Below the pieces are notes generated by a model, which did not search any database, had not been told where the DNA came from, and worked only from the letters and a program-made list of their open reading frames with translations. Source: Ignavibacteriota bacterium (GTDB taxonomy: Bacteria; Bacteroidota; Ignavibacteria; Tepidaquicellales; Tepidaquicellaceae). Taken from it: a DNA stretch of 64,000 nt. A program made the translations under genes and the position numbers. Location of the stretch: the NCBI GenBank assembly GCA_016218085.1, contig JACREY010000012.1:496001-560000 (forward strand). Direction: 5' to 3'. Positions 8,767 to 17,217 of this stretch are shown here, in pieces (position 1 is the first letter of the stretch; each line of letters starts with the position of its first letter).

Positions 8767-10197
8767 ATGACCGAATTTATAATTACCGAAAAGAAACCCC
8801 GCTTCTGGTTTATCTTGAGCCTTTCACTTGTTCATCTGCTTCTTGGACTTGATATTAACATTGTCAGCGTTTCTCTTCCTACGATTGCAGAGCATTTTGG
8901 AGTGAGCGCAGGCGCGGTTTCACGGGTGGTCTGGATTTACTTACTGATACTGACCTGTTTTCTGCTTGGATTCGGAAAACTCGGAGACCTTAAAGGATTC
9001 AGGAAAATCTATATTGCAGGAATTTCCCTTTTTACACTTGGGTCCTTTTTGTCAGCCCTTGCATTTAATTTCAACTCGCTGATAATTTTCAGAATTATTC
9101 AGGCTCTTGGCGGAGCGGTTCTGTTCGCACTTACTCCTGCACTGATTGTCACTTATCTTCCGGCAGATATTAAGGGTAAGGTTTTTGGAATTAACTATGC
9201 CTTCACTGCGCTTGGCGGCATTATTGGCAGAGCATTGAGCGGCTACCTGATCGAATCGTTCGGATGGAATTCGATTTTTCTAATTAATTTGCCGATAGGT
9301 TTAGCTGCAGTAATAACAGGTCTGATGTATATTCCAAAGAAGCAGGTTCTGAATATCAACGCCAGGTATGATTTCAGGGGGTCGGTTTTTATCTTTATAG
9401 CGCTTCTTGCTTTTTTGTTTGTAATAAATGCCGGGCAGGAATTCGGGATGGGCTCGTCTGTTATAATATCCGCGCTTGCAACTGCAGTGATTTTTTTTAA
9501 TCTTTTCTTCTTTTACGAAAGGAAGCTTAACAGCAGCAGGATTACCGTTTCGCCCCTGCTGAATTTTTCTGTTTTAAAAGAGAAGTATATTTCTTTCCCC
9601 CTGATAGCATTCGTGCTGATATACATTATTACGAACGGGATGATATACCTTTTTCCCTTTTACCTGCAATGGGTGAGGAATCTGCCTAAAAAAGAAATCG
9701 GACTTCTGATGGCAGTGCCGTCGCTTCTGCAGATGACTTCGGGATATATCTCGGGAACGCTGTCTGATAAAAAGAGCATAAAGAAAATCTGCACTGCGGG
9801 TATAATCCTGACTATTATTTCATACTTTACATTTATATTCCTCGATGATTCCTCGAATTACTATTTTCTCCTGGCGACAATCGTGATGTACGGAATTGCA
9901 ATCGGCGTATTTATACCTGCAAACACAAACAGAATAATGTCTTTTGCTCCGTCTGACCAGAAAGGGAGTATTTCGAGTCTGATGACAACACTGATAAGAC
10001 TTGGTTCAGCATTCGGAGTGACTGCATTTGCATCTATATTCTCAGCTTACGTTCCGCAGAAAAATCCTGTTCAGGCGGGAGTATCAGTGGATACGATTCT
10101 GACGGGATTCAAATACACATTCATTTTTGGAACTTTTATTTGTATTTTAGCTTTAATAATTAATTTACTGATAAACGACAGACTGAATAAAAAATGA
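8767..10197 (+). CDS. MFS drug/solute exporter, DHA2-like family
   Basis: About 476 aa with about 14 hydrophobic segments, the number typical of the DHA2 (14-TMS) proton antiporters. The first helix carries the conserved LDINIVSVSLPTIA, and the 2-3 loop has GKLGDLKGFRK, the MFS signature. The start at 8767 is chosen because a promoter overlaps the region between 8713 and 8767 and because family members begin shortly before PRFWFILSLSLVH. It overlaps the next gene by 4 bp. Regulation probably involves the palindrome at 8681-8696, which places it in the presumed nitrogen-oxide regulon. The substrate is unknown. Confidence 0.85.
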   Translation: MTEFIITEKKPRFWFILSLSLVHLLLGLDINIVSVSLPTIAEHFGVSAGAVSRVVWIYLLILTCFLLGFGKLGDLKGFRKIYIAGISLFTLGSFLSALAFNFNSLIIFRIIQALGGAVLFALTPALIVTYLPADIKGKVFGINYAFTALGGIIGRALSGYLIESFGWNSIFLINLPIGLAAVITGLMYIPKKQVLNINARYDFRGSVFIFIALLAFLFVINAGQEFGMGSSVIISALATAVIFFNLFFFYERKLNSSRITVSPLLNFSVLKEKYISFPLIAFVLIYIITNGMIYLFPFYLQWVRNLPKKEIGLLMAVPSLLQMTSGYISGTLSDKKSIKKICTAGIILTIISYFTFIFLDDSSNYYFLLATIVMYGIAIGVFIPANTNRIMSFAPSDQKGSISSLMTTLIRLGSAFGVTAFASIFSAYVPQKNPVQAGVSVDTILTGFKYTFIFGTFICILALIINLLINDRLNKK

Positions 10198-10727
10198 AAA
10201 AGCTTTTAATAATAATATTCCTCTTTGCTTCATTTACCGCTTTTGCTCAGCAGGTATTTACGAGCAAGGACGGTAATTTCATGGTTACTTTCCCAAAAGA
10301 CTGGAATGTAAGCACTGAAAACAAAAAATATGCAGTTGAAGCATATGAAGATGACTATACGGGAGTCAGCATTTCATTTACAAATTATCCCGAACTTCCT
10401 GATTCACTTGATATCGGTTACATTCATAAGGATACGCTTAAAAGAGTAATTGAGGCGCAGTTTAATTACATATTCAAAAAATCAATGATATTAAGTTCGG
10501 GGACGGGGATTATGGATGGCATCCTTGCATATTTTTACTTCGTAAAATATGCCGATTACAAAGACGGAGTCCCTACGAAATTCATAAGCTTCCAGTACCA
10601 GTTTATTTACAGAAAAAAATTCTATTCAATATTCGGTATCTGCCCGCAAAAGCTATATGATAATTACGAAAAGACATTCAATCAAATCTATTCAACATTC
10701 AGGTTTATAAATAAACTAAAGAAGTAG
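10194..10727 (+). CDS. Exported PsbP/DUF1795-like protein
   Basis: A 177-aa protein with a clear signal peptide (KKLLIIIFLFASFTAFAQ). The mature part opens with FTSKDGNFMVTFPKDWNV, the typical first strand and turn of PsbP-like/DUF1795 domains, and continues as an alternating beta fold to the end (NQIYSTFRF). No lipobox is present, so it is probably periplasmic. The start codon overlaps the stop of the MFS gene (ATGA), so the two are translationally coupled and likely share a task or regulation. The family assignment is from pattern memory only. Confidence 0.6.
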   Translation: MKKLLIIIFLFASFTAFAQQVFTSKDGNFMVTFPKDWNVSTENKKYAVEAYEDDYTGVSISFTNYPELPDSLDIGYIHKDTLKRVIEAQFNYIFKKSMILSSGTGIMDGILAYFYFVKYADYKDGVPTKFISFQYQFIYRKKFYSIFGICPQKLYDNYEKTFNQIYSTFRFINKLKK

Positions 10728-11075
10728 CCGGAATATAGTATTACGATTAACTACACACCTTATAATATATAAAGCCTAAATGCTATATATATTATTCTTT
10801 TTGCGAAATTATTTATAATTGACAAATATATTATTCTTGCTTTTTAACTTTTGATTATATAATTTCATACTGACCTATTTCTCTATATGGCATTGCTCTG
10901 ATTCTATCAAAACAAATAATAGCAATATTTTTAAATTATTAAAAATAATATGATATATATATTTCTTCTCAATCGGTGGATTCCAAGTGCCGCCGGAGAA
11001 TTCCGGCGGCACAAACCATAAATAGAATATCATTTTAGCAAATATTATTAATTTAAAATTCAGGAGAACATCAAA
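10728..11075. other. Intergenic region holding a GC-rich palindrome
   Basis: A 348-bp AT-rich stretch. The only strong structure is the palindrome at 10987-11012. No open reading frame with coding character was found. Confidence 0.6.
10987..11012. repeat. GC-rich perfect palindrome, 11-bp arms
   Basis: Arms GTGCCGCCGGA and TCCGGCGGCAC flank a 4-nt loop (GAAT). It stands out sharply from its AT-rich surroundings and has no T-run. It could be a transcript-end hairpin or a REP-like element. Confidence 0.6.
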
Positions 11076-11468
11076 ATGAAAAAAACATCAGTGATATCTT
11101 TGGTAGTAATCAGTGTCTTATTATTTATTTTTGCTTTGATTAATTCTCAACCGACACTTGCTACAAAAACAGATACACAAACACCACAATCGGTAATAGT
11201 AGAGTTCACGGCAATCGGCTGCAACAGTGCCAACTGCAGCGGTGGTTATTGCATCAATGGTGGAACATTGCATACTGTAACCTCGTGTCAATTTAAAGAA
11301 GTATTAGAGCCGGGGACTTATACAATATGTTTTACCTGTACATATAACAGAATATGTACGCTGACTTTTACAGTGGACGGTTCGGTTGAAACACAATATG
11401 TAACATTAAAGACAAGAGATGCAAACGGTGAGGCTTGCGATTGTTCGAATTCGAAAAAGAAGAAATAA
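11076..11468 (+). CDS. Small secreted Cys-rich protein
   Basis: A 130-aa protein with an N-terminal hydrophobic export signal (SVISLVVISVLLFIFALI) and nine Cys in the mature part, grouped as C-x4-C-x4-C, a lone Cys, C-x2-C-x5-C and C-x-C near the C-terminus. The tail is SKKKK. Start follows AGGAGA at a good distance. The Cys pattern suggests disulfide bonds or metal binding outside the cytoplasm. The middle has beta-strand character (VLEPGTYTICFTC...TLTFTVDG). A clear terminator follows. I do not recognise a family; it is isolated from its neighbours. Confidence 0.7.
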   Translation: MKKTSVISLVVISVLLFIFALINSQPTLATKTDTQTPQSVIVEFTAIGCNSANCSGGYCINGGTLHTVTSCQFKEVLEPGTYTICFTCTYNRICTLTFTVDGSVETQYVTLKTRDANGEACDCSNSKKKK

Positions 11469-11482
11469 AATACTTTAGTTTG

Positions 11483-11521
11483 AAAAACCGGGGAATATTA
11501 TTAATTAATTCTCCGGTTTTT
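11483..11521 (+). terminator. Rho-independent terminator
   Basis: The AAAACCGGGGAAT arm pairs with ATTCTCCGGTTTT (one G-T wobble) and is followed by T residues, 14 bp after the stop of the Cys-rich protein gene. Confidence 0.8.
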
Positions 11522-11538
11522 ATTGAAATCTTGCCTAG

Positions 11539-11634
11539 CTGAGGAGCAAGGAGGTTGTCAGAGGTTTTCAGGTGGTATCAGAAAATACAGTTGGTGTCAG
11601 CAGTTTTCAGTACTAACCTCTTTGCTTCTCTCAG
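11539..11634. repeat. Imperfect long inverted repeat
   Basis: CTGAGGAGCAAGGAGGTT (11539-11556) pairs imperfectly with AACCTCTTTGCTTCTCTCAG (11615-11634) across a loop of about 58 nt rich in TCAG and GGTT repeats. It lies in the 220-bp gap before the end of the flx genes. Function unknown; it could be a small mobile relic or a structured RNA. Confidence 0.35.
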
Positions 11635-11707
11635 AAAGACAAAAAAAGAACATTAAAGTAAAAGCGCATACAAGATAGCTGGATTAGCTTCGCTGAACAA
11701 AGAACGT

Positions 11708-11725
11708 TTCCAGCTTTCGCTGGAA
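11708..11725. terminator. Hairpin downstream of the flx operon
   Basis: TTCCAGC-TTTC-GCTGGAA is a perfect 7-bp stem with a 4-nt loop, 16 bp beyond the stop of flxA on the minus strand. Similar short palindromes are common dispersed repeats in many genomes, so it may be a terminator-like element or a repeat. Confidence 0.45.
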
Positions 11726-11741
11726 TGACAAAATAATATTA

Positions 11742-12575
11742 TTAAAATTCTTGAGGTAATTCTTTCATCTGGGTGTAAGTGAACACCGGTCCGTCTTTGC
11801 ACACGTATACATTTCCTATATTGCATCTTCCGCATTTGCCGAGTCCGCATTTCATGCGGTTTTCCAGCGTGGTAATGATATCATCTTCCCTGAATCCGAG
11901 CTTAGTCATAACCGGGAATGTATATTTAATCATAATCGGCGGACCGCAGATTATTGCAACAGAGTTGTCACTTTTCGGTGCGGTTTTTTCCACGATAGAT
12001 GGTACGAATCCGATTTCACCTTTCCAGTCGGGTGTTTCTCCTCCCGGGTCAACTGTTACTATTGTTTTTATATCTTTTCTTTCCTGCCATTCTTTCAGGA
12101 GGTTTTTATATACCAGGTCTGCAACGCTTCTCGCGCCGTAGATAATTGTTATATCCTTGAACTGGTCTCTTAAATCCAGCACGTTATCTATTATACAGCG
12201 AACGGGAGCAAGTCCTATTCCGCCTGCTATGAAGACGACATTCTTTCCTTTCATTTCATCGATAGGGAAGTAGTTGCCGTAAGGTCCGCGTAGTCCGATT
12301 GTATCGCCTACGTTCAGGCGTGCAAGTGCGGAAGTAACTTTTCCGTATTTCTTGAATGAGCATTCGAGGTATTCCATTCTGGTCGGTGATGAAGCTATGC
12401 AGAAAGTGCATTCACCTTCGCCGAAAACGGAGTACTCGCCGAATTGTCCCGCCTTGAAATTAAATGACTTTGCAACTTCGGGGTCTTTAAATTGTAACCT
12501 GAAAGTAGTTGTGTCGGGAGTTTCTGTAATCACTTCCTTCACTTCCATTAAATAGGGTTTATATATATTTTCCAT
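11742..12575 (-). CDS. flxA: FlxA-like NAD(P)H/FAD oxidoreductase subunit
   Basis: About 277 aa, of the ferredoxin-NADP reductase-like family that includes AsrB and the gamma subunit of sulfhydrogenases. The FAD-binding barrel is at about residues 10-100 (TTTFRLQF, GQFGEYSV). The NAD(P) domain follows (VFIAGGIGLAPVRCII, IIYGARS, ICGPPIMIK). A C-terminal [2Fe-2S]-type motif C-x4-C-x2-C-x8-C (CGLGKCGRC...VC) is present. It is expected to be the NAD(P)H site of an Flx-Hdr complex. The start at 12575 (MENIYKPYL) is preferred over 12644 because the upstream codons lie in intergenic-like sequence. It is the last gene of the minus-strand operon. Confidence 0.8.
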   Translation of the reverse strand: MENIYKPYLMEVKEVITETPDTTTFRLQFKDPEVAKSFNFKAGQFGEYSVFGEGECTFCIASSPTRMEYLECSFKKYGKVTSALARLNVGDTIGLRGPYGNYFPIDEMKGKNVVFIAGGIGLAPVRCIIDNVLDLRDQFKDITIIYGARSVADLVYKNLLKEWQERKDIKTIVTVDPGGETPDWKGEIGFVPSIVEKTAPKSDNSVAIICGPPIMIKYTFPVMTKLGFREDDIITTLENRMKCGLGKCGRCNIGNVYVCKDGPVFTYTQMKELPQEF

Positions 12576-12682
12576 ATTATGATAAATAGACTTTTTTTTT
12601 AAGAGCAATTGAACACTGATTACACTGATTAAACAGATTTTCACTGTTCTTTTTTATAATAAAGAGCTTTTCTTTTTTGTTA

Positions 12683-13705
12683 TTATTTTATTGCCAATTC
12701 GTTAATTTCGGTAACAATGCCTTTTATATCAATAGTTACGGGGCATCCGCGTGAGCATCTGCCGCAGCCGGTACAAAGAATTTCCTCGAACTTATCCGGA
12801 TAATATTTGAACTTATGCGAGATTCTCTGTCTATAGCGTTTGCTCTGGTCGTCGCGGGGATTATGTCCTGATGCGTGCTTCGTGAACATATCGAATTGGC
12901 ATCCGTCCCAGTTTTTCATTCTTCTGCCTTCGTAGTAATTGTAATCTTCATCTACTATATCGAAGCAATGGCAGACGGGGCAAACGAATGCGCATTGCGC
13001 GCATCCAAGACACATCTTGCCGATTGAATTCCAATAATCATTTTCGAAATTCCCACTTATCCACTGCCTTACTTTTTCAGCATCAAAAACTTTTTCAGGC
13101 TGTTTTACTGAAGCTTCGATGGCTTTAGTCTTTTCGGAATTCCCTGCCGAAAGGTAATTTTCATACGGCTTAAGGAGGTCTGCACCTTTTTCGGTAACAA
13201 TCTTAACTCCGAAAGTATTTTCATCGTGGGGTACGAGGAATACGTCGGAGCCGTCAGAAGAAGTCGGGCTAAGATTTACCGAAGTGCAGAAGCAGAATTC
13301 ATCGGCATATTCGCACATCATTCCGATTAACACGGTATTGCGCGACCTTACGTTGAAGAATTCATCTTTATAATCCCAGTTGAAGATTTTGCTTAGTATC
13401 GAGATTGACCTGACGTCACAGGGTTTTGCACCGAAAATAACCGTGGTTTTCTCTTCAACTTTCGGTTCGATTATTTCGACATCGCTCTGATTTTTCTTAT
13501 AATAAATTATCGGTTCTGATTTCGGAAATACATATTCTTTGAACGAAGCCTTTGTATGCTTGCTTTTGCTGTTCAGAGAAATTTCACTTTCATTTTTTAT
13601 CTTTATATAACCTTTTTCGCCGGGAGTGACTATGTCTACATTGTTCTTTAGTAAATCAGAACAAAGCTTCAGAAGGTTTTCTTTTGATATTATTTTCTCT
13701 TCCAT
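12683..13705 (-). CDS. flxB: FlxB-like 4Fe-4S dicluster subunit (AsrA/sulfhydrogenase beta-type)
   Basis: About 340 aa, similar to anaerobic sulfite reductase subunit A and sulfhydrogenase subunit beta. The middle carries the family pattern FGAKPCDVRSI and FCFCTSV. The C-terminal part holds two ferredoxin clusters (CLGCAQCAFVCPVC and CTGCGRCSRGCP). It would pass electrons between the NAD(P)H-FAD subunit next to it and the rest of the complex. The start at 13705 (MEEKIISKEN) replaces a longer frame whose first 25 codons look non-coding. It is separated from flxC by 67 bp and from flxA by about 107 bp. Confidence 0.8.
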   Translation of the reverse strand: MEEKIISKENLLKLCSDLLKNNVDIVTPGEKGYIKIKNESEISLNSKSKHTKASFKEYVFPKSEPIIYYKKNQSDVEIIEPKVEEKTTVIFGAKPCDVRSISILSKIFNWDYKDEFFNVRSRNTVLIGMMCEYADEFCFCTSVNLSPTSSDGSDVFLVPHDENTFGVKIVTEKGADLLKPYENYLSAGNSEKTKAIEASVKQPEKVFDAEKVRQWISGNFENDYWNSIGKMCLGCAQCAFVCPVCHCFDIVDEDYNYYEGRRMKNWDGCQFDMFTKHASGHNPRDDQSKRYRQRISHKFKYYPDKFEEILCTGCGRCSRGCPVTIDIKGIVTEINELAIK

Positions 13706-13772
13706 AAAATTTATAAGTTTTCTTTTGTGAACGTTTTTATCTTTTATTCTGAATACTGACTTCTGAATTCTG

Positions 13773-14639
13773 CTATTCAATAAAGTCTTCGTTGTCTTTC
13801 AGGTCATAGCTGCCCACAAGCGTTGGAGCATTCATATCAGTACCTGCGTCATAGTTGAATTCATCCTTAGCTATCATTGCCATTTTTCTATTAAGCAGGG
13901 AAAGCGGAATATCCATCGGACAAGCTCTTTCGCATTCATTGCATCCAATGCATCTGCCTGCAAGATGGAAAGCCCTGATAAGGTTCCAGGAGAAATTTCC
14001 GCGTTTTGTTGCGCTACTCTCAATCCATCTCGGTATCGATTTATCTACGATGCACTGCTCGCAGTAGCAGAGCGGGCAAGCCTGTCGGCAAGCATAGCAT
14101 TTTATGCACTTGTTGAATTCATCTTCGAAGTAATCCCATCTTTCTTCGGCATTCTTTGCTTCGACGCCGCGAATCATTTTCAGCTTTAAATCTTCTCCTG
14201 AAGGTATATCTGCAAGTGCACCTACAAGTGAATCACACAGCTTCGGGGTTCTAACGTCGCAGTTCAGGCATTTGCCTGCAATATTTTCGGAGTTGAAATC
14301 TATATCGAAATCTTTTGTAACTCCGTTACAATTTATACCGATTACGTGTATGTCTTCTTTTTTTATCTGATTTTCCTGAATGAGCGCCGTTATTGCCTTT
14401 GCATCGCATCCTTTAGCGATTACGGCAACCTTGCCGAGCTTGCTTACTTCTTTTCTTGTAAGATAGACCGCAAGGTTATTGAGTATGAAATTATTAATAA
14501 CAAATTTATCAACATCTTCAGGCTTCTGAGCGATAAATGGTTTTGTTCTTTTATCATTGCCGTATCTTATATAACCGATTACGGCGTTTACTTTACCCGA
14601 AGTGAGAAGTTCCTTTGCAACTGTTTTAATATCATCCAT
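13773..14639 (-). CDS. flxC: FlxC-like 4Fe-4S electron transfer subunit
   Basis: A 288-aa protein. The first half is a coenzyme F420 hydrogenase beta-like or CoB-CoM-type region (KVAVIAKGCDAKAI, CNGVTKDF). The second half has two [4Fe-4S] ferredoxin sets: CIKCYACRQACPLCYCEQC and CIGCNECERACP. It starts 8 bp inside flxD, indicating translational coupling. In Hdr-Flx systems this subunit connects the NAD(P)H module with Hdr. The family label rests on operon position plus cluster pattern. Confidence 0.75.
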   Translation of the reverse strand: MDDIKTVAKELLTSGKVNAVIGYIRYGNDKRTKPFIAQKPEDVDKFVINNFILNNLAVYLTRKEVSKLGKVAVIAKGCDAKAITALIQENQIKKEDIHVIGINCNGVTKDFDIDFNSENIAGKCLNCDVRTPKLCDSLVGALADIPSGEDLKLKMIRGVEAKNAEERWDYFEDEFNKCIKCYACRQACPLCYCEQCIVDKSIPRWIESSATKRGNFSWNLIRAFHLAGRCIGCNECERACPMDIPLSLLNRKMAMIAKDEFNYDAGTDMNAPTLVGSYDLKDNEDFIE

Positions 14640-15078
14640 TGATTACGAACTCCTTATTTATGTTTTCGTATTTTTTAAACGGACCTTTTGCTTTAACTTT
14701 ATTCGTAAATGCATTTACAACATCTACAAATTTTTTGCCTTCCGAAGCCGAAACCCAAGAAAAATGAAGGCGGCTTTCGTCTATTCCCAAATAATCAAGA
14801 AGCTTATGGAACATTATCCATCTTCTTCTTGCGTGATAATTACCTGCATTATAGTGGCAGTCTCCGGGATGGCAACCTGAAACGAGAACTCCGTCAGCGC
14901 CTTTTTCGAATGCCTTGATTATGAAGACGGGGTCGATTCTTCCCGTGCAGGGGAGTTTAATCATCCTGACGTTCGGCTGATATTTCAGTCTTGAAGTTCC
15001 TGCTAAGTCAGCACCGGTATAGGTACACCAGTTACAGACGAAAGCAACAATTTTGGGGTCTTGATTTTTATTCTCCAT
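14632..15078 (-). CDS. flxD: MvhD/FlxD-like iron-sulfur adaptor
   Basis: A 148-aa protein of the MvhD family: CNWCTYTGADLAG near residues 15-27, LPCTGRIDP near 44-52, and GCHPGDCHYNAGN near 69-81. The five Cys bind a [2Fe-2S] cluster. In methanogens MvhD links [NiFe]-hydrogenase to HdrA; in bacterial Flx-Hdr systems the FlxD homologue is thought to do the same. It stands between hdrA and flxC, after a 138-bp gap that contains an AT-rich inverted repeat. Confidence 0.9.
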   Translation of the reverse strand: MENKNQDPKIVAFVCNWCTYTGADLAGTSRLKYQPNVRMIKLPCTGRIDPVFIIKAFEKGADGVLVSGCHPGDCHYNAGNYHARRRWIMFHKLLDYLGIDESRLHFSWVSASEGKKFVDVVNAFTNKVKAKGPFKKYENINKEFVING

Positions 15079-15087
15079 AATTTTATT

Positions 15088-15196
15088 AAATTCTAAATTC
15101 TAAATCCGAAACTCTAAACAATATCTAAATTCTAATTATCTAAAATATGCTGTATTTGTAATTTCTAATTTCGAATTTGTTTAGAATTTAGAAATT
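15088..15196. repeat. AT-rich inverted repeat between hdrA and flxD
   Basis: AAATTCTAAATTCTAAA (15088-15104) and TTTAGAATTTAGAAATT (15180-15196) are complementary over 14 consecutive bases. The stretch between consists of degenerate copies of TCTAAATT. It fills the only sizeable gap within the hdr-flx part of the operon. Confidence 0.5.
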
Positions 15197-15216
15197 AGAA
15201 TTTCGTGTTTATATTT

Positions 15217-17217
15217 TTACATTAAAGCTGCTATTTCAGCATATATCTGTTCATCCGTATAACCGATTAACTCAATTGATTTAGACGGACAAGTTGCATT
15301 ACAAGTACCGCATCCCTGGCATAATCCCGAGTTCACATAAGCCACTTCTTTTACAAAATTTCCCTGTCTGTCGAATATTTGTTTTACTTCGATTGCATTG
15401 TAAGCACAAACCTTCTTGCAATAGAAGCATCCCGCACATAGATTTTCATTAACAAGCGCAATGGTTGGTTCTCTTTCGAGCATATCGGAACCGAACAGCA
15501 CCATTGCTTTCGCCGCCGCTGCCGATGCCATAGCAACTGAATCCGGAATATCCCTTGGTGAATGGCAGGCACCTGCGAGGAATATTCCTCCGCTACTGCT
15601 TTCAACAGGTCGTAATTTCGGATGAACTTCGACAAAGTATCCGTATTTATCATACGGTATTCCAATTGTCTGTGCAAGCTTCGATGCTTCAGGCTGTGCA
15701 ATCATAGCAGTTGCAAGTACAACCATATCGGCATCGATTTCTACCGGAACGCCTGCAAGAGTGTCTTCACCCTTAACTATGTATTTTCCGTTTTCTTCAT
15801 AAATTCTGGAAACACGTCCGCGTATATATTTCACGCCGTCTTCTTCTATTGCACGTCTCACGAATTCATCATACATCTTTCCGCCTGAACGGATATCCAT
15901 ATAGAATACATAAGCTTCGCCGTCGTGTACTTTATGTTTGTAAAGCATTGCGTGTTTTGCAGTGTACATACAGCAAATCTTGCTACAGTAGGAGAATCCT
16001 TTTGATTCATCCCTCGAACCTACGCACTGTATAAATACAATTTTCTTTGGTTCTTTCCCGTCCGAAGGTCTTTTAAATTCACCTGATGTAGGACCCGATG
16101 CACTTGCGATTCTTTCGAACTGTAATCCGTCTATAACATCTTTATATTTTCCATATCCGTATTCGCCATAACCTTTTATTTCGCTGTTTTTGGGTTTCTT
16201 ATCTATTGTATATAATTTATAACCTGTTGCAACTATTATTGCACCAATTTCTTCAGTCAACATCTGGTCTTCCTGTTCAAAGAATATTGCATCTCGTCCA
16301 CAGACTTTCTTGCACATCGAGCATTTTCCGTTTTTAAAATAAGTACAGACTTCCGTATCGATAACGGGAATATTAGGAACTGCCTGCGGGAAGGGAACGT
16401 AAATCGCCGAGCGTGTTGTAAGATTTTCATCAAATTCGCTCAATGCCTTTTTCTTAATAGGACACTTCTGCATACAGTCGCCGCAGCCCGTGCATTTTGT
16501 ATCATCAACTTTTCTTGCTTTTTTTCTGATAGTTACTTTAAAGTTGCCAATAAAGCCTTCGACTTTTTCAACTTCTGAATAAGTAAGCAATTTAATTTTC
16601 GGATGCTGGTACACCTCCACCATTCGTGGTGTTAGAATACATTGCGAGCAATCAAGAGTTGGGAAAGTTTCCGAGAGTTGGCTCATATGACCGCCGATTG
16701 ACGGCTCTTTTTCCACCAGTACAACTTCATATCCTGCATTCGCAACATCGAGTGCCGCCTGAATGCCTGATATACCGCCTCCGATAACAAGTGTCCTTTT
16801 CGTTACAGGAACCTGTATTGTTTTCAGAGGAGCATTCCTTTTTACTTTTTCCACTGCAAACCTGACAAGGTCTATCGCCTTATCTGTTGCGACATCCATA
16901 TCATCGTGCACCCAGGAAACGTGCTCCCTGAGGTTTGCGATTTCGCAAAGGAAGGGATTTACACCTGCATCTGCAACTGCTTTTCTGAAAGTTTTTTCGT
17001 GCATATGCGGTGAACAGGAGCCTACAACTACACCGTCAAGCTGTAAATCTTTGATTGCCTGTTTGATAATATTCTGACCGGGGTCAGAGCACATATATTT
17101 ATAGTCAACTGAATGAACAACATTAGGAAAAAATCCTGCTGCTTTTGAAACGCGCGCGCAGTCAACTGTTCTTCCTATATTTTCTCCGCAGTGACAAATG
17201 AATACGCCTATTTTCAT
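15217..17217 (-). CDS. hdrA: HdrA, FAD-containing heterodisulfide reductase subunit
   Basis: A 666-aa cytosolic flavoprotein. It begins with a short Cys-containing region (FICHCGENIGRTVDC). The FAD-binding Rossmann motif is VIGGGISGIQAALD near residue 150. The thioredoxin-reductase-like core follows with the insertion ferredoxin-like clusters (CTGCGDCMQKCP; CSMCKKVC), and two C-terminal [4Fe-4S] sets complete it (CAGCFYCKKVC and CQGCGTCNATCP). HdrA houses the bifurcating FAD that splits electrons between a low-potential ferredoxin and the HdrB disulfide site. It overlaps hdrB by 4 bp. No in-frame stop or selenocysteine is present, and the length is the usual short type, without fused MvhD. 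Confidence 0.92.
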   Translation of the reverse strand: MKIGVFICHCGENIGRTVDCARVSKAAGFFPNVVHSVDYKYMCSDPGQNIIKQAIKDLQLDGVVVGSCSPHMHEKTFRKAVADAGVNPFLCEIANLREHVSWVHDDMDVATDKAIDLVRFAVEKVKRNAPLKTIQVPVTKRTLVIGGGISGIQAALDVANAGYEVVLVEKEPSIGGHMSQLSETFPTLDCSQCILTPRMVEVYQHPKIKLLTYSEVEKVEGFIGNFKVTIRKKARKVDDTKCTGCGDCMQKCPIKKKALSEFDENLTTRSAIYVPFPQAVPNIPVIDTEVCTYFKNGKCSMCKKVCGRDAIFFEQEDQMLTEEIGAIIVATGYKLYTIDKKPKNSEIKGYGEYGYGKYKDVIDGLQFERIASASGPTSGEFKRPSDGKEPKKIVFIQCVGSRDESKGFSYCSKICCMYTAKHAMLYKHKVHDGEAYVFYMDIRSGGKMYDEFVRRAIEEDGVKYIRGRVSRIYEENGKYIVKGEDTLAGVPVEIDADMVVLATAMIAQPEASKLAQTIGIPYDKYGYFVEVHPKLRPVESSSGGIFLAGACHSPRDIPDSVAMASAAAAKAMVLFGSDMLEREPTIALVNENLCAGCFYCKKVCAYNAIEVKQIFDRQGNFVKEVAYVNSGLCQGCGTCNATCPSKSIELIGYTDEQIYAEIAALM

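Noticed and set aside
11653-11850. Minus-strand ORF of 65 codons at the flxA 3' end
   Set aside because: Different frame from flxA and overlaps its conserved Cys motif; runs into the intergenic hairpin.
15217-17217. Selenocysteine or fused MvhD in HdrA
   Set aside because: No in-frame TGA is present and MvhD/FlxD is a separate gene.
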